A program made the position numbers and the translations under genes. This document shows positions 27,861-37,247 of a stretch of DNA of 64,000 bases, piece by piece (position 1 is the stretch's first letter; every line of letters starts with the position of its first letter). The DNA lies in contig NZ_CP125655.1 of the NCBI RefSeq assembly GCF_030053835.1, positions 1,364,001-1,428,000 on the forward strand. The letters are read 5' to 3'. The notes under the pieces are model-generated. The model saw nothing but the letters and a program-made list of their open reading frames with translations, was not told the DNA's origin and searched no databases. This DNA comes from Cellulomonas sp. ES6. GTDB lineage: Bacteria > Actinomycetota > Actinomycetes > Actinomycetales > Cellulomonadaceae.

Positions 27861-28556
27861 ATGACCGCCGAGCCACGCCGCAGCCCGAAGGCGACGCGCG
27901 CCCGCATGACCGCGACGCAGCGGCGCGAGCAGCTGCTGGCCGTCAGCCGCCGCCTGTTCGCCGAGAAGGGGTTCGAGGGGACCTCGATCGAGGAGATCGC
28001 CGCGCGCGCCGAGGTGTCGAAGCCGGTCGTGTACGAGCACTTCGGCGGCAAGGAGGGGATCTACGCGGTCGTCGTCGACCGGGAGATCCAGGCGCTGACC
28101 AGCGCGCTGTCCGGGGCGCTGGACGAGGGCGGGCACCCGAAGGTCATGGTCGAGCGCTCGGCGCTGGCGCTGCTGGGCTACATCGAGGACTCCGAGGACG
28201 GGTTCCGGATCCTCGTGCGGGACTCGCCGGTCGCGCAGGCCACGGGGACGTTCTCCAGCCTGATCGGGGACGTCGCGACGCAGGTCGAGCACCTGCTGGC
28301 GGACCAGTTCCGCAAGCAGCACCTGGACCCGCGCACGGCACCGATCTACGCGCAGATGCTGGTCGGCATGGTCGCGCTGACCGGGCAGCACTGGCTCGAC
28401 GCGCGCAGCCCCAAGAAGGCGGACGTCGCGGCGGCGCTCGTGAACCTGGCGTGGAACGGCCTGTCCGGCATGGAGCGACGCCCGACGCTGACGAGCGAGG
28501 CGGCGAAGCGCCCCGCGACGAAGCGGACCCGCGCTGCTGAGACGCCCGCGGACTGA
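27861..28556 (+). CDS. TetR-family transcriptional regulator
   Basis: 231 residues. The N-terminal HTH is clear: RREQLLAVSRRLFAEKGFEG, TSIEEIAARAEVSKPVVYEH, FGGKEGIYAVVVDRE. The ligand domain is all-helical. It resembles the TetR protein next to glmU in mycobacteria (Rv1019 type), which fits this syntenic region. The last 30 residues are basic and low complexity. The transcript is probably leaderless. Targets are unknown; the neighbouring marR and ABC exporter are candidates. Confidence 0.9.
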   Translation: MTAEPRRSPKATRARMTATQRREQLLAVSRRLFAEKGFEGTSIEEIAARAEVSKPVVYEHFGGKEGIYAVVVDREIQALTSALSGALDEGGHPKVMVERSALALLGYIEDSEDGFRILVRDSPVAQATGTFSSLIGDVATQVEHLLADQFRKQHLDPRTAPIYAQMLVGMVALTGQHWLDARSPKKADVAAALVNLAWNGLSGMERRPTLTSEAAKRPATKRTRAAETPAD

Positions 28557-28611
28557 CCGCTGGGCCCACCGTGGCGGCGTGCCCTGCGCGGGTCCGTCCG
28601 CGCGCAGCGGG

Positions 28612-28617
28612 TAGCCT
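28612..28617 (+). promoter_or_regulatory. -10 element of leaderless marR transcript
   Basis: TAGCCT, 7 nt before the ATG at 28625, with no ribosome site between. Confidence 0.6.
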
Positions 28618-28624
28618 CGCCCGC

Positions 28625-29155
28625 ATGTCGGCTGCCGCCCCTCCCTCCCCGCGCGGGGACGACCCGGCGGACGAGGTCGACCGGATCGTCGCGGCGTGGG
28701 CGCGCGAGCGGCCGGACCTGGACGTCGCGCCGCTGACGGTGCTGTCCCGGGTGACCCGGCTGTCGCGGCACCTGGACCTGGCGCGGCGGCAGGCGTTCGC
28801 CCGGCACGGCCTGGAGCCGTGGGAGTTCGACGTGCTGTCCGCGCTGCGCCGCGCGGGGGCGCCGTACCGGATGTCGCCGGGCGCCCTGCTGACGCAGACG
28901 CTGGTGACGAGCGGCACGATGACGAACCGCATCGACCGGCTGGCCTCGCGGGCGCTGGTGGAGCGGCTGCCGTCGCCCGACGACCGCCGGGGCGTCCTGG
29001 TGAGCCTCACGGCCGAGGGACGCTCGCGGGTGGACGCGGCGATGTCGACGCTGCTGGAGGTCGAGGCGGGGCTGCTCGCCGGCCTGCCGGACGCGGACCG
29101 GGAGCGGCTCGCGGACCTGCTGCGCACGCTCGTCGCGCCGTTCGACACGCCCTGA
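28625..29155 (+). CDS. MarR-family transcriptional regulator
   Basis: 176 residues. Winged-helix core: LTVLSRVTRLSRHLDLARRQ, GLEPWEFDVLSALRRAG, SPGALLTQTLVTSGTMTNRI, then the wing LASRALVERLPSPDDRRGVL. The DRRG wing motif is typical of MarR. ATG 28625 follows the 7-nt leaderless pattern. It converges on the ABC permease gene with a hairpin between. It could regulate that exporter, but no operator was identified. Confidence 0.92.
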   Translation: MSAAAPPSPRGDDPADEVDRIVAAWARERPDLDVAPLTVLSRVTRLSRHLDLARRQAFARHGLEPWEFDVLSALRRAGAPYRMSPGALLTQTLVTSGTMTNRIDRLASRALVERLPSPDDRRGVLVSLTAEGRSRVDAAMSTLLEVEAGLLAGLPDADRERLADLLRTLVAPFDTP

Positions 29156-29190
29156 TCCCGCAGCCCCGGGTCCGGGGACGCAGACGCAGA

Positions 29191-29225
29191 CGCGCGCGGC
29201 ACCCCCCTCCCGGGTGCCGCGCGCG
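29191..29225. terminator. Bidirectional hairpin between marR and ABC permease
   Basis: CGCGCGCGGCACCC (29191-29204) pairs perfectly with GGGTGCCGCGCGCG (29212-29225), 14-bp stem and 7-nt loop, between convergent stops at 29155 and 29240. Confidence 0.8.
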
Positions 29226-29239
29226 CCGGTACGGGTCGG

Positions 29240-30370
29240 TCAGGCCGCCTTGGCGAGCGCCTCCGACAGCTTCACGCGCCGCCCGGTGCGCAGCACGGAC
29301 CGCTCGTAGATGCGGGCACCGATCGCCGTGACGACGGCCGCGGACACCACGAGCACCGCCAGCGACAGCAGCGGCTCCCACCACGCCGCCTGTCCGAGGA
29401 ACAGCCGGACGGGCATCCCCACGGCCGCGCTGAAGGGCACGTACGACATGACGGTCAGCACGGTGTCGTTGTCGTTGAAGAAGATGACGCCGAAGTACGG
29501 GATCATCACCAGCATGATCACCGGGGTCAGCACGGAGCCGGTGTCCTCGATGCGCGACACGAGCGAGGCCGCGGACGCGAACATCGCCGCGAGCAGCACG
29601 AACCCGACGAGGAAGAACAGCACGAACCAGGCGACGGGCGCCCCGACGAGGCTCAGCACGTCGTCCTGACCGGTGACGACCAGGCCGACGACGGCCACGG
29701 CGGCGATCGCCGCGATCTGCCCGACGGCCAGCACGGTGTTGCCGAGGATCTTGCCGGCGAGCAGCGCGCGGGGCGGGACGGTCGACAGCAGGATCTCGAC
29801 GATGCGGGACTGCTTCTCCTGCACGGTGTTCTGCGCGATGGTGCCGCCGAACGACGACGCGGCCATGAGGAACACCAGGCCGAACAGCAGCGACACGAGG
29901 TACCGCAGCCCGGCGGGCGTCGCGGAGTCGTCCAGCAGCTCCACGGGCGGGGTCACCGCCAGCGCGCCCACCACGTCGTCCGGGGCGGAGTCCAGGCCGA
30001 CGACGACGATGCCGAGCGGGTTGCCGGCGTCCTCGTCGGGGAGGATCGCGGCCGAGACCTCCTCGGACTCGACGAGCGCGCGGGCCTCGTCGGCGTCGGC
30101 GGCGTCGACCGGCTCGAGCCCGTCCACGTCGGCGATCACCGACGCCGTCGCGGGCACGACCGCGACCTTGGTGTCGCCGCCGCCGAGCTTGTCGCCCAGC
30201 AGCGAGGTCAGCACGATGCCGCCGAGCACGAGCAGCAGCAGGATGCCCGTCGAGATGAGGAACGACTTGGTGCGGACCTGCGTGACGATCTCCCGCTCGG
30301 CGACCATGAGGGTGCTCTGCACGGCGCTCGGCGTCGCGGGGCGGGGGCGCGGGGTGGTGGGGGAAGTCAT
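29240..30370 (-). CDS. ABC-2 type exporter permease (NatB-like)
   Basis: 376 residues. One N-terminal TM (SFLISTGILLLLVLGGIVL), an extracytoplasmic domain of about 130 residues, then five or six C-terminal TMs with the ABC-2 signature region AQNTVQEKQSRIVEILLSTV and LLAGKILGNTVLA. This plan matches NatB-type sodium or lipid/peptide exporters. The ATG overlaps the ATPase stop (4 bp). Substrate is unknown. Confidence 0.9.
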   Translation of the reverse strand: MTSPTTPRPRPATPSAVQSTLMVAEREIVTQVRTKSFLISTGILLLLVLGGIVLTSLLGDKLGGGDTKVAVVPATASVIADVDGLEPVDAADADEARALVESEEVSAAILPDEDAGNPLGIVVVGLDSAPDDVVGALAVTPPVELLDDSATPAGLRYLVSLLFGLVFLMAASSFGGTIAQNTVQEKQSRIVEILLSTVPPRALLAGKILGNTVLAVGQIAAIAAVAVVGLVVTGQDDVLSLVGAPVAWFVLFFLVGFVLLAAMFASAASLVSRIEDTGSVLTPVIMLVMIPYFGVIFFNDNDTVLTVMSYVPFSAAVGMPVRLFLGQAAWWEPLLSLAVLVVSAAVVTAIGARIYERSVLRTGRRVKLSEALAKAA

Positions 30371-31305
30371 CGGACCGTCTCCTTCACCCGCGCACCGGCG
30401 GGCTCCTCGTCGTGGCGCTGCTCGTCGGTGACGATGTCGCGGAAGATCTCCGCGAGCCGCGGGCGCACCGGGGCGAACTGGCTGACCGGGGCGGCGTCGA
30501 GCGCGGTGCGCAGCACCCGCTGGGCCGTCGCGTCGTCGGCGTCGAACAGCGCGTAGCCGCCGTCGAACTCGACGACGCGCACCCCGGGCTCCGAGCGCAG
30601 CCAGCCCATGTCGCCCCCGGAGGTGATCTCGTAGCGCGGCTCGGAGTACCGGGCGCGCAGCGCCTCCTTCTCCCCCGCCGCGCGGATCCTGCCGCCGGCG
30701 ATGACCACGACGTCGTCGCAGAGCCGCTCGACCACGTCGAGCTGGTGCGAGGAGAACAGCACCGGCACGCCCCGGGCCGCGTGCTCGGACAGCACGCCGA
30801 GCACGACGTCGACCGCCATCGGGTCGAGGCCCGAGAACGGCTCGTCGAGGATGAGGACCTCGGGCTCGTGGACCAGCGCGGCGGCGATCTGCGCGCGCTG
30901 CTGGTTGCCCAGCGACAGGTCGTCGACCGGGTCGTCCAGCCGCTCGGACAGGCCGAGCTTCTCGAGCAGCCCGCGCGCCCGCTCGGTGGCGTCCCGGCGG
31001 TCGTACCCGTGCAGCCGCGCCAGGTAGGCGATCTGCTCGAGCACCTTCATCTTCGGGTACAGCCCGCGCTCCTCCGGCATGTAGCCGAAGCCGCGGCGCT
31101 GGTCGTCCCCGAGGGGCGCGCCGTCGAGCGTCACCGTGCCCGAGTCGGCCGACAGCACGCCGAGCACGATCCGCATGGTCGTGGTCTTGCCCGCGCCGTT
31201 GCCGCCGACGAAGCCCGTGAGCTTGCCGCGCTGCACCTCGAAGCCCACGTCGTCCAGCACCAGGCGGTCCCCGAAGGACCGGTGGATGCCGTCGAGTCGC
31301 AACAT
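30367..31305 (-). CDS. ABC transporter ATP-binding protein (NatA-like)
   Basis: 312 residues. Walker A GGNGAGKTTT, Q-loop region FGYMPEERGLYPKM, signature LSLGNQQR, Walker B VLILDEPFSGLDP, switch His SSHQLDVVERL. A C-terminal domain of about 90 residues follows, as in NatA/DrrA-type exporters. ATG 31305 with GGGAG about 8 nt upstream is preferred over the start 36 nt further up. It pairs with the downstream permease. Confidence 0.94.
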   Translation of the reverse strand: MLRLDGIHRSFGDRLVLDDVGFEVQRGKLTGFVGGNGAGKTTTMRIVLGVLSADSGTVTLDGAPLGDDQRRGFGYMPEERGLYPKMKVLEQIAYLARLHGYDRRDATERARGLLEKLGLSERLDDPVDDLSLGNQQRAQIAAALVHEPEVLILDEPFSGLDPMAVDVVLGVLSEHAARGVPVLFSSHQLDVVERLCDDVVVIAGGRIRAAGEKEALRARYSEPRYEITSGGDMGWLRSEPGVRVVEFDGGYALFDADDATAQRVLRTALDAAPVSQFAPVRPRLAEIFRDIVTDEQRHDEEPAGARVKETVR

Positions 31306-31388
31306 GTCCGTCTCCCGTTCTCCTGCGTCGTCCGGGGTCAACGCTAGGGAGCGGGCGGCCCGGGCGCCTCAGCCCGGCGGCGGAACCT

Positions 31389-31416
31389 GCGCCCTCCGCC
31401 CCGCGGGGGAGGGCGC
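31389..31416 (-). terminator. Hairpin terminator of the two-component operon
   Basis: GCGCCCTCC (31389-31397) pairs with GGAGGGCGC (31408-31416) with an inner CCCC/GGGG extension; it begins 9 bp beyond the response-regulator stop. Confidence 0.65.
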
Positions 31417-31424
31417 CGGGCGCG

Positions 31425-32150
31425 TCAGTCCGTGAACCCGTTCTGGTACGCGAACACGACGGCCTGCACGCGGTCGCGCAGGCCCAGCTTCATCAGCAGG
31501 TTCGAGACGTGGGTCTTGACCGTCGCGCGCCCCAGCACGAGCTCCGCGGCGATCTCGTCGTTGCTCATCCCCCGGGCGACGAGCCGCAGCACCTCGGTCT
31601 CGCGCTCGGTCAGCCCCGCGGCCGAGGGGCACCCGCCCTCCTGCGGGCCCCCGGGGACGCTCCGTCCCGGGGCGGAGGCGGTGCCCGCCCCGACCGCCCG
31701 GGCGATGACCGCCCGCGTGACCTCCGGCGACAGCAGGGCGTCCCCGGCGGCGACGGCACGCACCGCGTCGGCGAGCTGCTCGGGGCGGGAGTTCTTCAGC
31801 AGGAACCCCGCGGCGCCGGCCTGGAGCGACTCGAGCAGGTAGTCGTCGCGGTTGAACGTGGTGAGCACGAGCACGGCCGCGGCGACGTCCGGGTCCGCCA
31901 CGATCCGGCGGGTGGCCTCGAGGCCGTCCATCTCCGGCATCTGCACGTCCATGCAGACCACGTCGGGGCGCAGCGCGCGGGCCAGCTCGACGGCCTCCCG
32001 GCCGGTGCCCGCCTCGCCGACGACCTCCAGGTCCGGCGCGGCGCCGAGGATCGTCGCGAGGCCGGCGCGCAGCAGGGCCTGGTCGTCGGCGAGCAGCACC
32101 CGCACGGGCCCCGCCGGGCCGGGTGTCCCCGCGGCCACCTGCTCGGTCAT
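31425..32150 (-). CDS. NarL/LuxR-family response regulator
   Basis: 241 residues. Receiver domain with VLLADDQALLRAGL, phosphoacceptor Asp in VVCMDVQMPEMDG, and Lys in FLLKNSRPEQ; a linker of about 40 residues rich in Gly/Pro; C-terminal LuxR HTH LTERETEVLRLVARGMSNDE and ATVKTHVSNLLMKLGLRDR. The start overlaps the kinase stop (4 bp). The ABC exporter downstream on the same strand is a plausible target, as in many actinobacterial sensor/NatAB loci. Confidence 0.95.
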   Translation of the reverse strand: MTEQVAAGTPGPAGPVRVLLADDQALLRAGLATILGAAPDLEVVGEAGTGREAVELARALRPDVVCMDVQMPEMDGLEATRRIVADPDVAAAVLVLTTFNRDDYLLESLQAGAAGFLLKNSRPEQLADAVRAVAAGDALLSPEVTRAVIARAVGAGTASAPGRSVPGGPQEGGCPSAAGLTERETEVLRLVARGMSNDEIAAELVLGRATVKTHVSNLLMKLGLRDRVQAVVFAYQNGFTD

Positions 32151-33460
32151 CGTGCTCCTCCCGTCCGCGGCGCGAGCGGCACCCGCGCCCGCACCAGGTA
32201 CCCGCCGCGGCCCCGCGCGCCGGTCTCCAGCGTGCCGCCGTCCGCGGCGACCCGCTCCCGCATCCCGACCAGCCCGAGCCCGCCGGACGTCCCGCGACCG
32301 ACCCGCCGGCCCCCGGTGCCGTCGTCCGCCACCTCGAGCTCCACGGCGGCGCCGTCGTAGCGCAGCCGGACGTCCACGCGCGCACCGGACCCGGCGTGCT
32401 TGCGGACGTTCGTGAGCGCCTCCTGGCAGATCCGGTACAGGTTGAGCGACGTCAGCGGCGGTACGCGCACCGGCTCACCGACCACCTGGTACTGCGCCTC
32501 GAGGCCGTTGTCGGTGGCCTGGCGGACCAGCTCGGGCAGCCGGTCGACGCCGAGGGAGCCCACCGCCGCCTCGCCGGTGTCCGGGGTGTCGCGCAGGGTC
32601 GTCAGCAGCCCGTGCAGCTCGTCCACCGCCTCCCGGGCGGAGTCCTCGACCTGCTCGAGGGCCTCCGCGGCGCGCCCCGGGTCCACGCCGAGCAGGGTGC
32701 GGGCGGCGGCCGCCTGCACGCCCATCATCGACACGTGGTGCGCGACGGCGTCGTGCAGCTCGCGGGCCAGCCGCAGCCGCTCGATCGCGACCGCCTGCTC
32801 CTCGACGCGGCGCTGCTCGCCCACCAGCAGGCGCCCCCGCCAGTCCGTGCGGGCGCGTTCGCGCGCGGCGTTCCACGCGTGGTCGCCGAACCACCACGCG
32901 CCGGCGAAGTACAGCACGTTGGTGAGCAGCTGGATCAGCAGGAACGCGACGAGCGGCGAGAACGCGCCGGCGTTGGAGAAGCCCTCGATGCCCTCGGGGT
33001 CGGTGACCGCCTGGAACATCGCGATGAGCAGCCAGACGAACATCGCGACGACCACGACGCCGCGCACGACGACCGCCCGGGTCCGCCGCGGGTCCCACGC
33101 GCCGACCGTGTACAGGGCCATGAACAGCGCGATGTTCGCGAACAGGGTCTCGGGGACGCGCAGCTCGCCGACCACCACGAACGCCGCGGCGACCACCCCG
33201 GCGACGGCGGCGGGCCACCGGCGGCGCACCGCGAGCGGGGCCGTCACCGCGAGCACGCACAGCACCGCGACCCAGCCCTCCGCCGGGTCGTCGTACATCC
33301 CGGCGGTGCCGCCGAGCGCGAGGCTCAGCACCCCGCCCACCAGCAGCCCGACGGCGAGCAGCGCGTCGTAGCGGCGCTGGTCGGCGGTCAGCGGCGGCCG
33401 GCGCCAGCCGGGGGCGTCGGGGTCGGCGTCGAGGTCGGCGTCGAGGTCGGGGCGCGGCAC
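32147..33460 (-). CDS. HisKA_3-type sensor histidine kinase
   Basis: 437 residues. Acidic N-terminus (about 20 residues), five or six TM segments without a large extracellular loop (35-220), then the dimerisation/phosphotransfer helix LARELHDAVAHHVSMMG (phospho-His in ELHD) and a HATPase_c domain with N-box LYRICQEALTNVRKHA and G-box GLGLVGMRERV. A typical DesK/NarX-like intramembrane sensor. GTG 33460 is taken as start; a TACCGT -10 six nt upstream implies a leaderless message. Divergent from the ABC-F gene. Confidence 0.92.
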   Translation of the reverse strand: MPRPDLDADLDADPDAPGWRRPPLTADQRRYDALLAVGLLVGGVLSLALGGTAGMYDDPAEGWVAVLCVLAVTAPLAVRRRWPAAVAGVVAAAFVVVGELRVPETLFANIALFMALYTVGAWDPRRTRAVVVRGVVVVAMFVWLLIAMFQAVTDPEGIEGFSNAGAFSPLVAFLLIQLLTNVLYFAGAWWFGDHAWNAARERARTDWRGRLLVGEQRRVEEQAVAIERLRLARELHDAVAHHVSMMGVQAAAARTLLGVDPGRAAEALEQVEDSAREAVDELHGLLTTLRDTPDTGEAAVGSLGVDRLPELVRQATDNGLEAQYQVVGEPVRVPPLTSLNLYRICQEALTNVRKHAGSGARVDVRLRYDGAAVELEVADDGTGGRRVGRGTSGGLGLVGMRERVAADGGTLETGARGRGGYLVRARVPLAPRTGGAR

Positions 33461-33466
33461 GCACCC

Positions 33467-33472
33467 ACGGTA
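33467..33472 (-). promoter_or_regulatory. -10 element of leaderless sensor kinase transcript
   Basis: TACCGT on the minus strand, 6 nt before the GTG at 33460. Confidence 0.55.
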
Positions 33473-33507
33473 GCCGCAGCCCGCGGCGGGCCGCGGGCGC
33501 GCGGCCC

Positions 33508-33513
33508 TACGCT
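33508..33513 (+). promoter_or_regulatory. -10 element of leaderless ABC-F transcript
   Basis: TACGCT, 7 nt before the ATG at 33521; the spacer TGGCGGA has only a poor ribosome-site match. Confidence 0.6.
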
Positions 33514-33520
33514 TGGCGGA

Positions 33521-35329
33521 ATGGCCCACCTGCTCGGCGGCGAAGCGCTGCACCTGTCGTTCCCGACCAAGCGCGTCTTCGACGGCGTCACGGTCGGGCT
33601 GAACGAGGGCGACCGCGTCGGCGTCGTCGGGCGCAACGGGGACGGCAAGTCCTCGCTGCTGGCGCTCCTGGCGGGCCGCCTGTCCCCGGACGGCGGCCGC
33701 GTCACCGTGCGCGGCGGGGTGCGCGTGGGGGTGCTCGACCAGACCGACACGCTCGACCCGGAGCTGACCGTCGGCACGGCCGTCGTCGGGGACCGCGTCG
33801 AGCACGAGTGGGCCGGCGACGCGCGCGTCCGCGACGTCGTGCAGGGGCTCGTCGGCGACCTGCCCTGGGACAAGCGCGTCGGCGACCTGTCCGGCGGCCA
33901 GCGGCGGCGCGTCGCCCTCGCGGCGCTGCTGGCCGGCGACGACGACGTCCTCATGCTGGACGAGCCGACGAACCACCTGGACGTCGAGGCCGTCACGTGG
34001 CTCGCCCGGCACCTGAACCGCCGCTGGTCCGCGAACGCCGGCGGCCTGCTGGTCGTCACCCACGACCGCTGGTTCCTCGACGAGGTGTGCACCGCGACGT
34101 GGGAGGTGCACGACGGCGTCGTCGAGCCGTTCGAGGGCGGCTACGCGGCGTACGTGCTGCAGCGCGTCGAGCGCGACCGCATGGCGGCGGCCACCGAGGC
34201 CAAGCGGCAGAACCTCATGCGCAAGGAGCTCGCGTGGCTGCGCCGCGGCGCGCCCGCCCGCACGTCCAAGCCGCGCTTCCGGATCGAGGCCGCGAACGCG
34301 CTCATCGCCGACGTGCCGCCGCCCCGCGACACCGTCGCGCTGTCCCGCATGGCCACCGCACGGCTCGGCAAGGACGTCGTCGACATCGAGGACGTGTCGG
34401 TCTCCTACGGCGACCACGAGGTGCTGCGGCACGTGACCTGGCGGATCGCGCCCGGTGAGCGCACCGGCGTGCTCGGGGTCAACGGTGCCGGCAAGTCGAC
34501 GCTGCTCGGGCTCGTCACCGGCGCCGTCGCGCCGAGCGCCGGCCGGGTCAAGCGCGGCAAGACGGTGCAGGTCGCGACGCTCACGCAGGAGCTCGCGGAG
34601 CTCGCCGACGTGGCCGACGACCGGGTCAGCGACGTCATCGGCCGGTACCGCACCACGTACGTCGCCGGCGGCAAGGAGATGACCCCCGGGCAGCTCCTGG
34701 AGCGGCTCGGGTTCACCAGCGCCCAGCTCTCGACCCCGGTCAGGGACCTGTCCGGCGGCCAGCGGCGGCGGCTCCAGCTGCTGCTGATCCTGCTGGACGA
34801 GCCGAACGTGCTGGTGCTGGACGAGCCGTCGAACGACCTCGACACCGACATGCTCGCCGCGATGGAGGACCTGCTGGACACCTGGCCCGGCACGCTGCTG
34901 GTCGTCTCCCACGACCGGTACCTGCTGGAGCGCGTCACCGACCAGCAGTACGCGGTGCTCGACGGACGGTTCCGGCACGTGCCCGGCGGCGTGGACGAGT
35001 ACCTGCGGCTGCTCGAGCACCACCGCGGCGGGAACCCGGTGCAGACGGGCGCCCCGACCGAGGCGACCGGGGGCGCCCCGGCGGCGGCGGGCGGCACCGG
35101 GCTGGACGGGGCGGAGCTGCGCGCCGCGAAGAAGGAGCTCGGGGCGCTGGAGCGGCGGATCTCGAAGCTGACCGGCCAGATCGAGGCGCTCGACCGGACG
35201 ATGGCGGAGCACGACCCCGCGGACTACGTCGGCCTCACCGCGCTCGGGACGGACAAGGCGGCGCTCGAGGCCGAGGTGGCCGACGTCGAGGAGCGGTGGA
35301 TGGCGCTCGCGGAGGCCGTCGAGGGCTGA
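33521..35329 (+). CDS. ABC-F family ATPase (Uup/EttA-like ribosome-associated)
   Basis: 602 residues, two ABC domains and no membrane segments. Domain 1: Walker [10 protein letters not shown], signature [11 protein letters not shown], Walker [13 protein letters not shown]. The interdomain linker has [20 protein letters not shown], the P-site tRNA interaction motif zone. Domain 2: [34 protein letters not shown]-terminal coiled coil ([20 protein letters not shown]) makes it Uup-like. ABC-F proteins act on the ribosome in translation rescue or antibiotic protection. Conserved in actinobacteria next to metG. ATG 33521 follows the leaderless pattern. Confidence 0.93.
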   Translation: MAHLLGGEALHLSFPTKRVFDGVTVGLNEGDRVGVVGRNGDGKSSLLALLAGRLSPDGGRVTVRGGVRVGVLDQTDTLDPELTVGTAVVGDRVEHEWAGDARVRDVVQGLVGDLPWDKRVGDLSGGQRRRVALAALLAGDDDVLMLDEPTNHLDVEAVTWLARHLNRRWSANAGGLLVVTHDRWFLDEVCTATWEVHDGVVEPFEGGYAAYVLQRVERDRMAAATEAKRQNLMRKELAWLRRGAPARTSKPRFRIEAANALIADVPPPRDTVALSRMATARLGKDVVDIEDVSVSYGDHEVLRHVTWRIAPGERTGVLGVNGAGKSTLLGLVTGAVAPSAGRVKRGKTVQVATLTQELAELADVADDRVSDVIGRYRTTYVAGGKEMTPGQLLERLGFTSAQLSTPVRDLSGGQRRRLQLLLILLDEPNVLVLDEPSNDLDTDMLAAMEDLLDTWPGTLLVVSHDRYLLERVTDQQYAVLDGRFRHVPGGVDEYLRLLEHHRGGNPVQTGAPTEATGGAPAAAGGTGLDGAELRAAKKELGALERRISKLTGQIEALDRTMAEHDPADYVGLTALGTDKAALEAEVADVEERWMALAEAVEG

Positions 35330-35338
35330 CCCGGGCGG

Positions 35339-35406
35339 CGAGGTCGTCAGGTCCGGCCGAGGTCGTCAGGTGCACCGCACGACCTCGGCCCGAGGTGACG
35401 ACCTCG
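35339..35406. repeat. Dispersed nested palindrome, copy 2
   Basis: It starts 10 bp after the ABC-F stop. Two GAGGTCGTCA direct units (19-bp period) are followed by two inverted ACGACCTC units; inner stem GGCCGAGGTCGT/ACGACCTCGGCC (12 bp), outer stem CGAGGTCGTCA/TGACGACCTCG. Likely also the ABC-F terminator. Confidence 0.85.
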
Positions 35407-35440
35407 GCACCGCGCGCGCCGGGAGGGCCACGCGGCTCAC

Positions 35441-35446
35441 TAGGAT
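35441..35446 (+). promoter_or_regulatory. -10 element of leaderless metG transcript
   Basis: TAGGAT, 7 nt before the ATG at 35454; no ribosome site in the spacer CGACGGC. Confidence 0.65.
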
Positions 35447-35453
35447 CGACGGC

Positions 35454-37247
35454 ATGTCCCGCATCCTCAGCGCTGTCGCCTGGCCCTACGCCAACGGCCC
35501 GCGCCACATCGGCCACGTCGCCGGCTTCGGCGTCCCCTCCGACGTGTTCAGCCGCTACATGCGCATGGCGGGCCACGACGTCCTCATGGTCTCCGGCACC
35601 GACGAGCACGGCACCCCGATCCTCGTGCAGGCCGAGCAGGAGGGCGTCACACCCCAGGAGCTCGCCGACCGGTACAACCGCGTCATCGTCGAGGACCTCA
35701 CCCAGCTCGGCCTGTCGTACGACCTGTTCACCCGGACCACCACGCGCAACCACTACGCCGTCGTGCAGGAGATGTTCCGCACGGTCCACAAGAACGGGTA
35801 CATGGTCGAGCAGACCACCATGGGCGCCATCAGCCCGTCGACGGGCCGCACCCTGCCCGACCGCTACATCGAGGGCACCTGCCCGATCTGCGGCTACGAC
35901 GGCGCGCGCGGCGACCAGTGCGACAACTGCGGCAACCAGCTCGACGCGATCGACCTCAAGAACCCGCGCTCGCGCATCAACGGCGAGACGCCGAAGTTCG
36001 TCGAGTCGAACCACTTCTTCCTCGACCTGCCGGCGTTCGTCGACGCGCTCGGGGACTGGCTGCGCACCCGCACCGAGTGGCGGCCGAACGTCCTGAAGTT
36101 CTCGCTCAACCTGCTCGACGACGTCCGGCCCCGCGCCATGACGCGCGACATCGACTGGGGCATCCCCATCCCGCTCGAGGGCTGGGAGGACAACCCGTCC
36201 AAGCGGCTGTACGTGTGGTTCGACGCCGTCATCGGCTACCTGTCCGCGTCGATCGAGTGGGCGCGCCGGTCCGGCGACCCGGAGGCGTGGCGGCAGTTCT
36301 GGAGCGACCCCGAGTCCCTGTCGTACTACTTCATGGGCAAGGACAACATCACCTTCCACTCGCAGATCTGGCCGGCCGAGCTGCTCGGCTACGCCGGCGG
36401 CGGGTCCAAGGGCGGCGAGCCGGGCGCGTACGGCCGGCTGAACCTGCCGACCGAGGTCGTGTCGAGCGAGTTCCTCACCATGGAGGGCAAGCAGTTCTCG
36501 TCCTCCCGCGGCGTCGTCATCTACGTCCGCGACATGCTGAGCCGGTACCAGCCGGACGCGCTGCGGTACTACATCTCGACCGCCGGCCCGGAGAGCCAGG
36601 ACGCCGACTTCACGTGGGCGGACTTCAAGCGCCGCACCAACGACGAGCTCGTCGCCGGCTGGGGCAACCTGGTCAACCGCACCGCCAGCATGATCCACAA
36701 GAACGTCGGAGCCATCCCGCAGCCCGGGCCGCGCACGACGGTCGACGAGGACCTGCTCGCGACGACGACCACCGCGTTCGGCCGTGTCGGCGAGCTCATC
36801 GGCACGCACCGCCACCGCGCCGCCATCGGCGAGGCCATGCGGGTGGTCCAGGAGGCCAACCGGTACATCTCCGAGACCGAGCCGTGGAAGCTGAAGAACG
36901 ACCCGGAGCGCCTCGGCACCGTGCTGCACACCGCCGCGCAGGCCGTGAGCGACTGCAACACCCTGCTGTCGCCGTTCCTGCCGCACTCGGCCCAGAAGGT
37001 GCACGAGGCCCTCGGCGGCACCGGGGCGTTCTCGCCGCTGCCCCGCATCGACGAGGTGACCGACCTCGACGACCCGTCCCGGCAGTACCCGGTCATCACC
37101 GGCGACTACCGCCGCGGCGTCACGCTGCCCGCGTGGCAGCCGGCCGCGGTCGTGCCGGGGACGCCCGTCGGCAAGCCGGAGCCGGTGTTCACGAAGCTCG
37201 ACGACGCCATCGTCGAGGAGGAGCTCGACCGGCTGCGGCAGGGCTGA
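35454..37247 (+). CDS. metG: Methionyl-tRNA synthetase
   Basis: 597 residues. Class I synthetase: HIGH-type motif in [13 protein letters not shown], the KMSKS-equivalent GKQFSSSRG, and a single zinc knuckle [18 protein letters not shown]. There is an anticodon-binding domain at the C-terminus and no EMAP-like extension. It charges tRNA-Met in the cytoplasm. ATG 35454 is set by homology and the leaderless -10. Its stop directly touches the tatD GTG (TGAGTG), so metG-tatD are co-transcribed, as is usual in actinobacteria. Confidence 0.97.
   Translation: MSRILSAVAWPYANGPRHIGHVAGFGVPSDVFSRYMRMAGHDVLMVSGTDEHGTPILVQAEQEGVTPQELADRYNRVIVEDLTQLGLSYDLFTRTTTRNHYAVVQEMFRTVHKNGYMVEQTTMGAISPSTGRTLPDRYIEGTCPICGYDGARGDQCDNCGNQLDAIDLKNPRSRINGETPKFVESNHFFLDLPAFVDALGDWLRTRTEWRPNVLKFSLNLLDDVRPRAMTRDIDWGIPIPLEGWEDNPSKRLYVWFDAVIGYLSASIEWARRSGDPEAWRQFWSDPESLSYYFMGKDNITFHSQIWPAELLGYAGGGSKGGEPGAYGRLNLPTEVVSSEFLTMEGKQFSSSRGVVIYVRDMLSRYQPDALRYYISTAGPESQDADFTWADFKRRTNDELVAGWGNLVNRTASMIHKNVGAIPQPGPRTTVDEDLLATTTTAFGRVGELIGTHRHRAAIGEAMRVVQEANRYISETEPWKLKNDPERLGTVLHTAAQAVSDCNTLLSPFLPHSAQKVHEALGGTGAFSPLPRIDEVTDLDDPSRQYPVITGDYRRGVTLPAWQPAAVVPGTPVGKPEPVFTKLDDAIVEEELDRLRQG

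Noticed and set aside
32147..35212. A 1021-codon minus-strand frame appearing to extend the sensor kinase through the ABC-F gene
   Set aside because: The extension is antisense to a well-conserved ABC-F protein and lacks domains; the kinase starts at GTG 33460.
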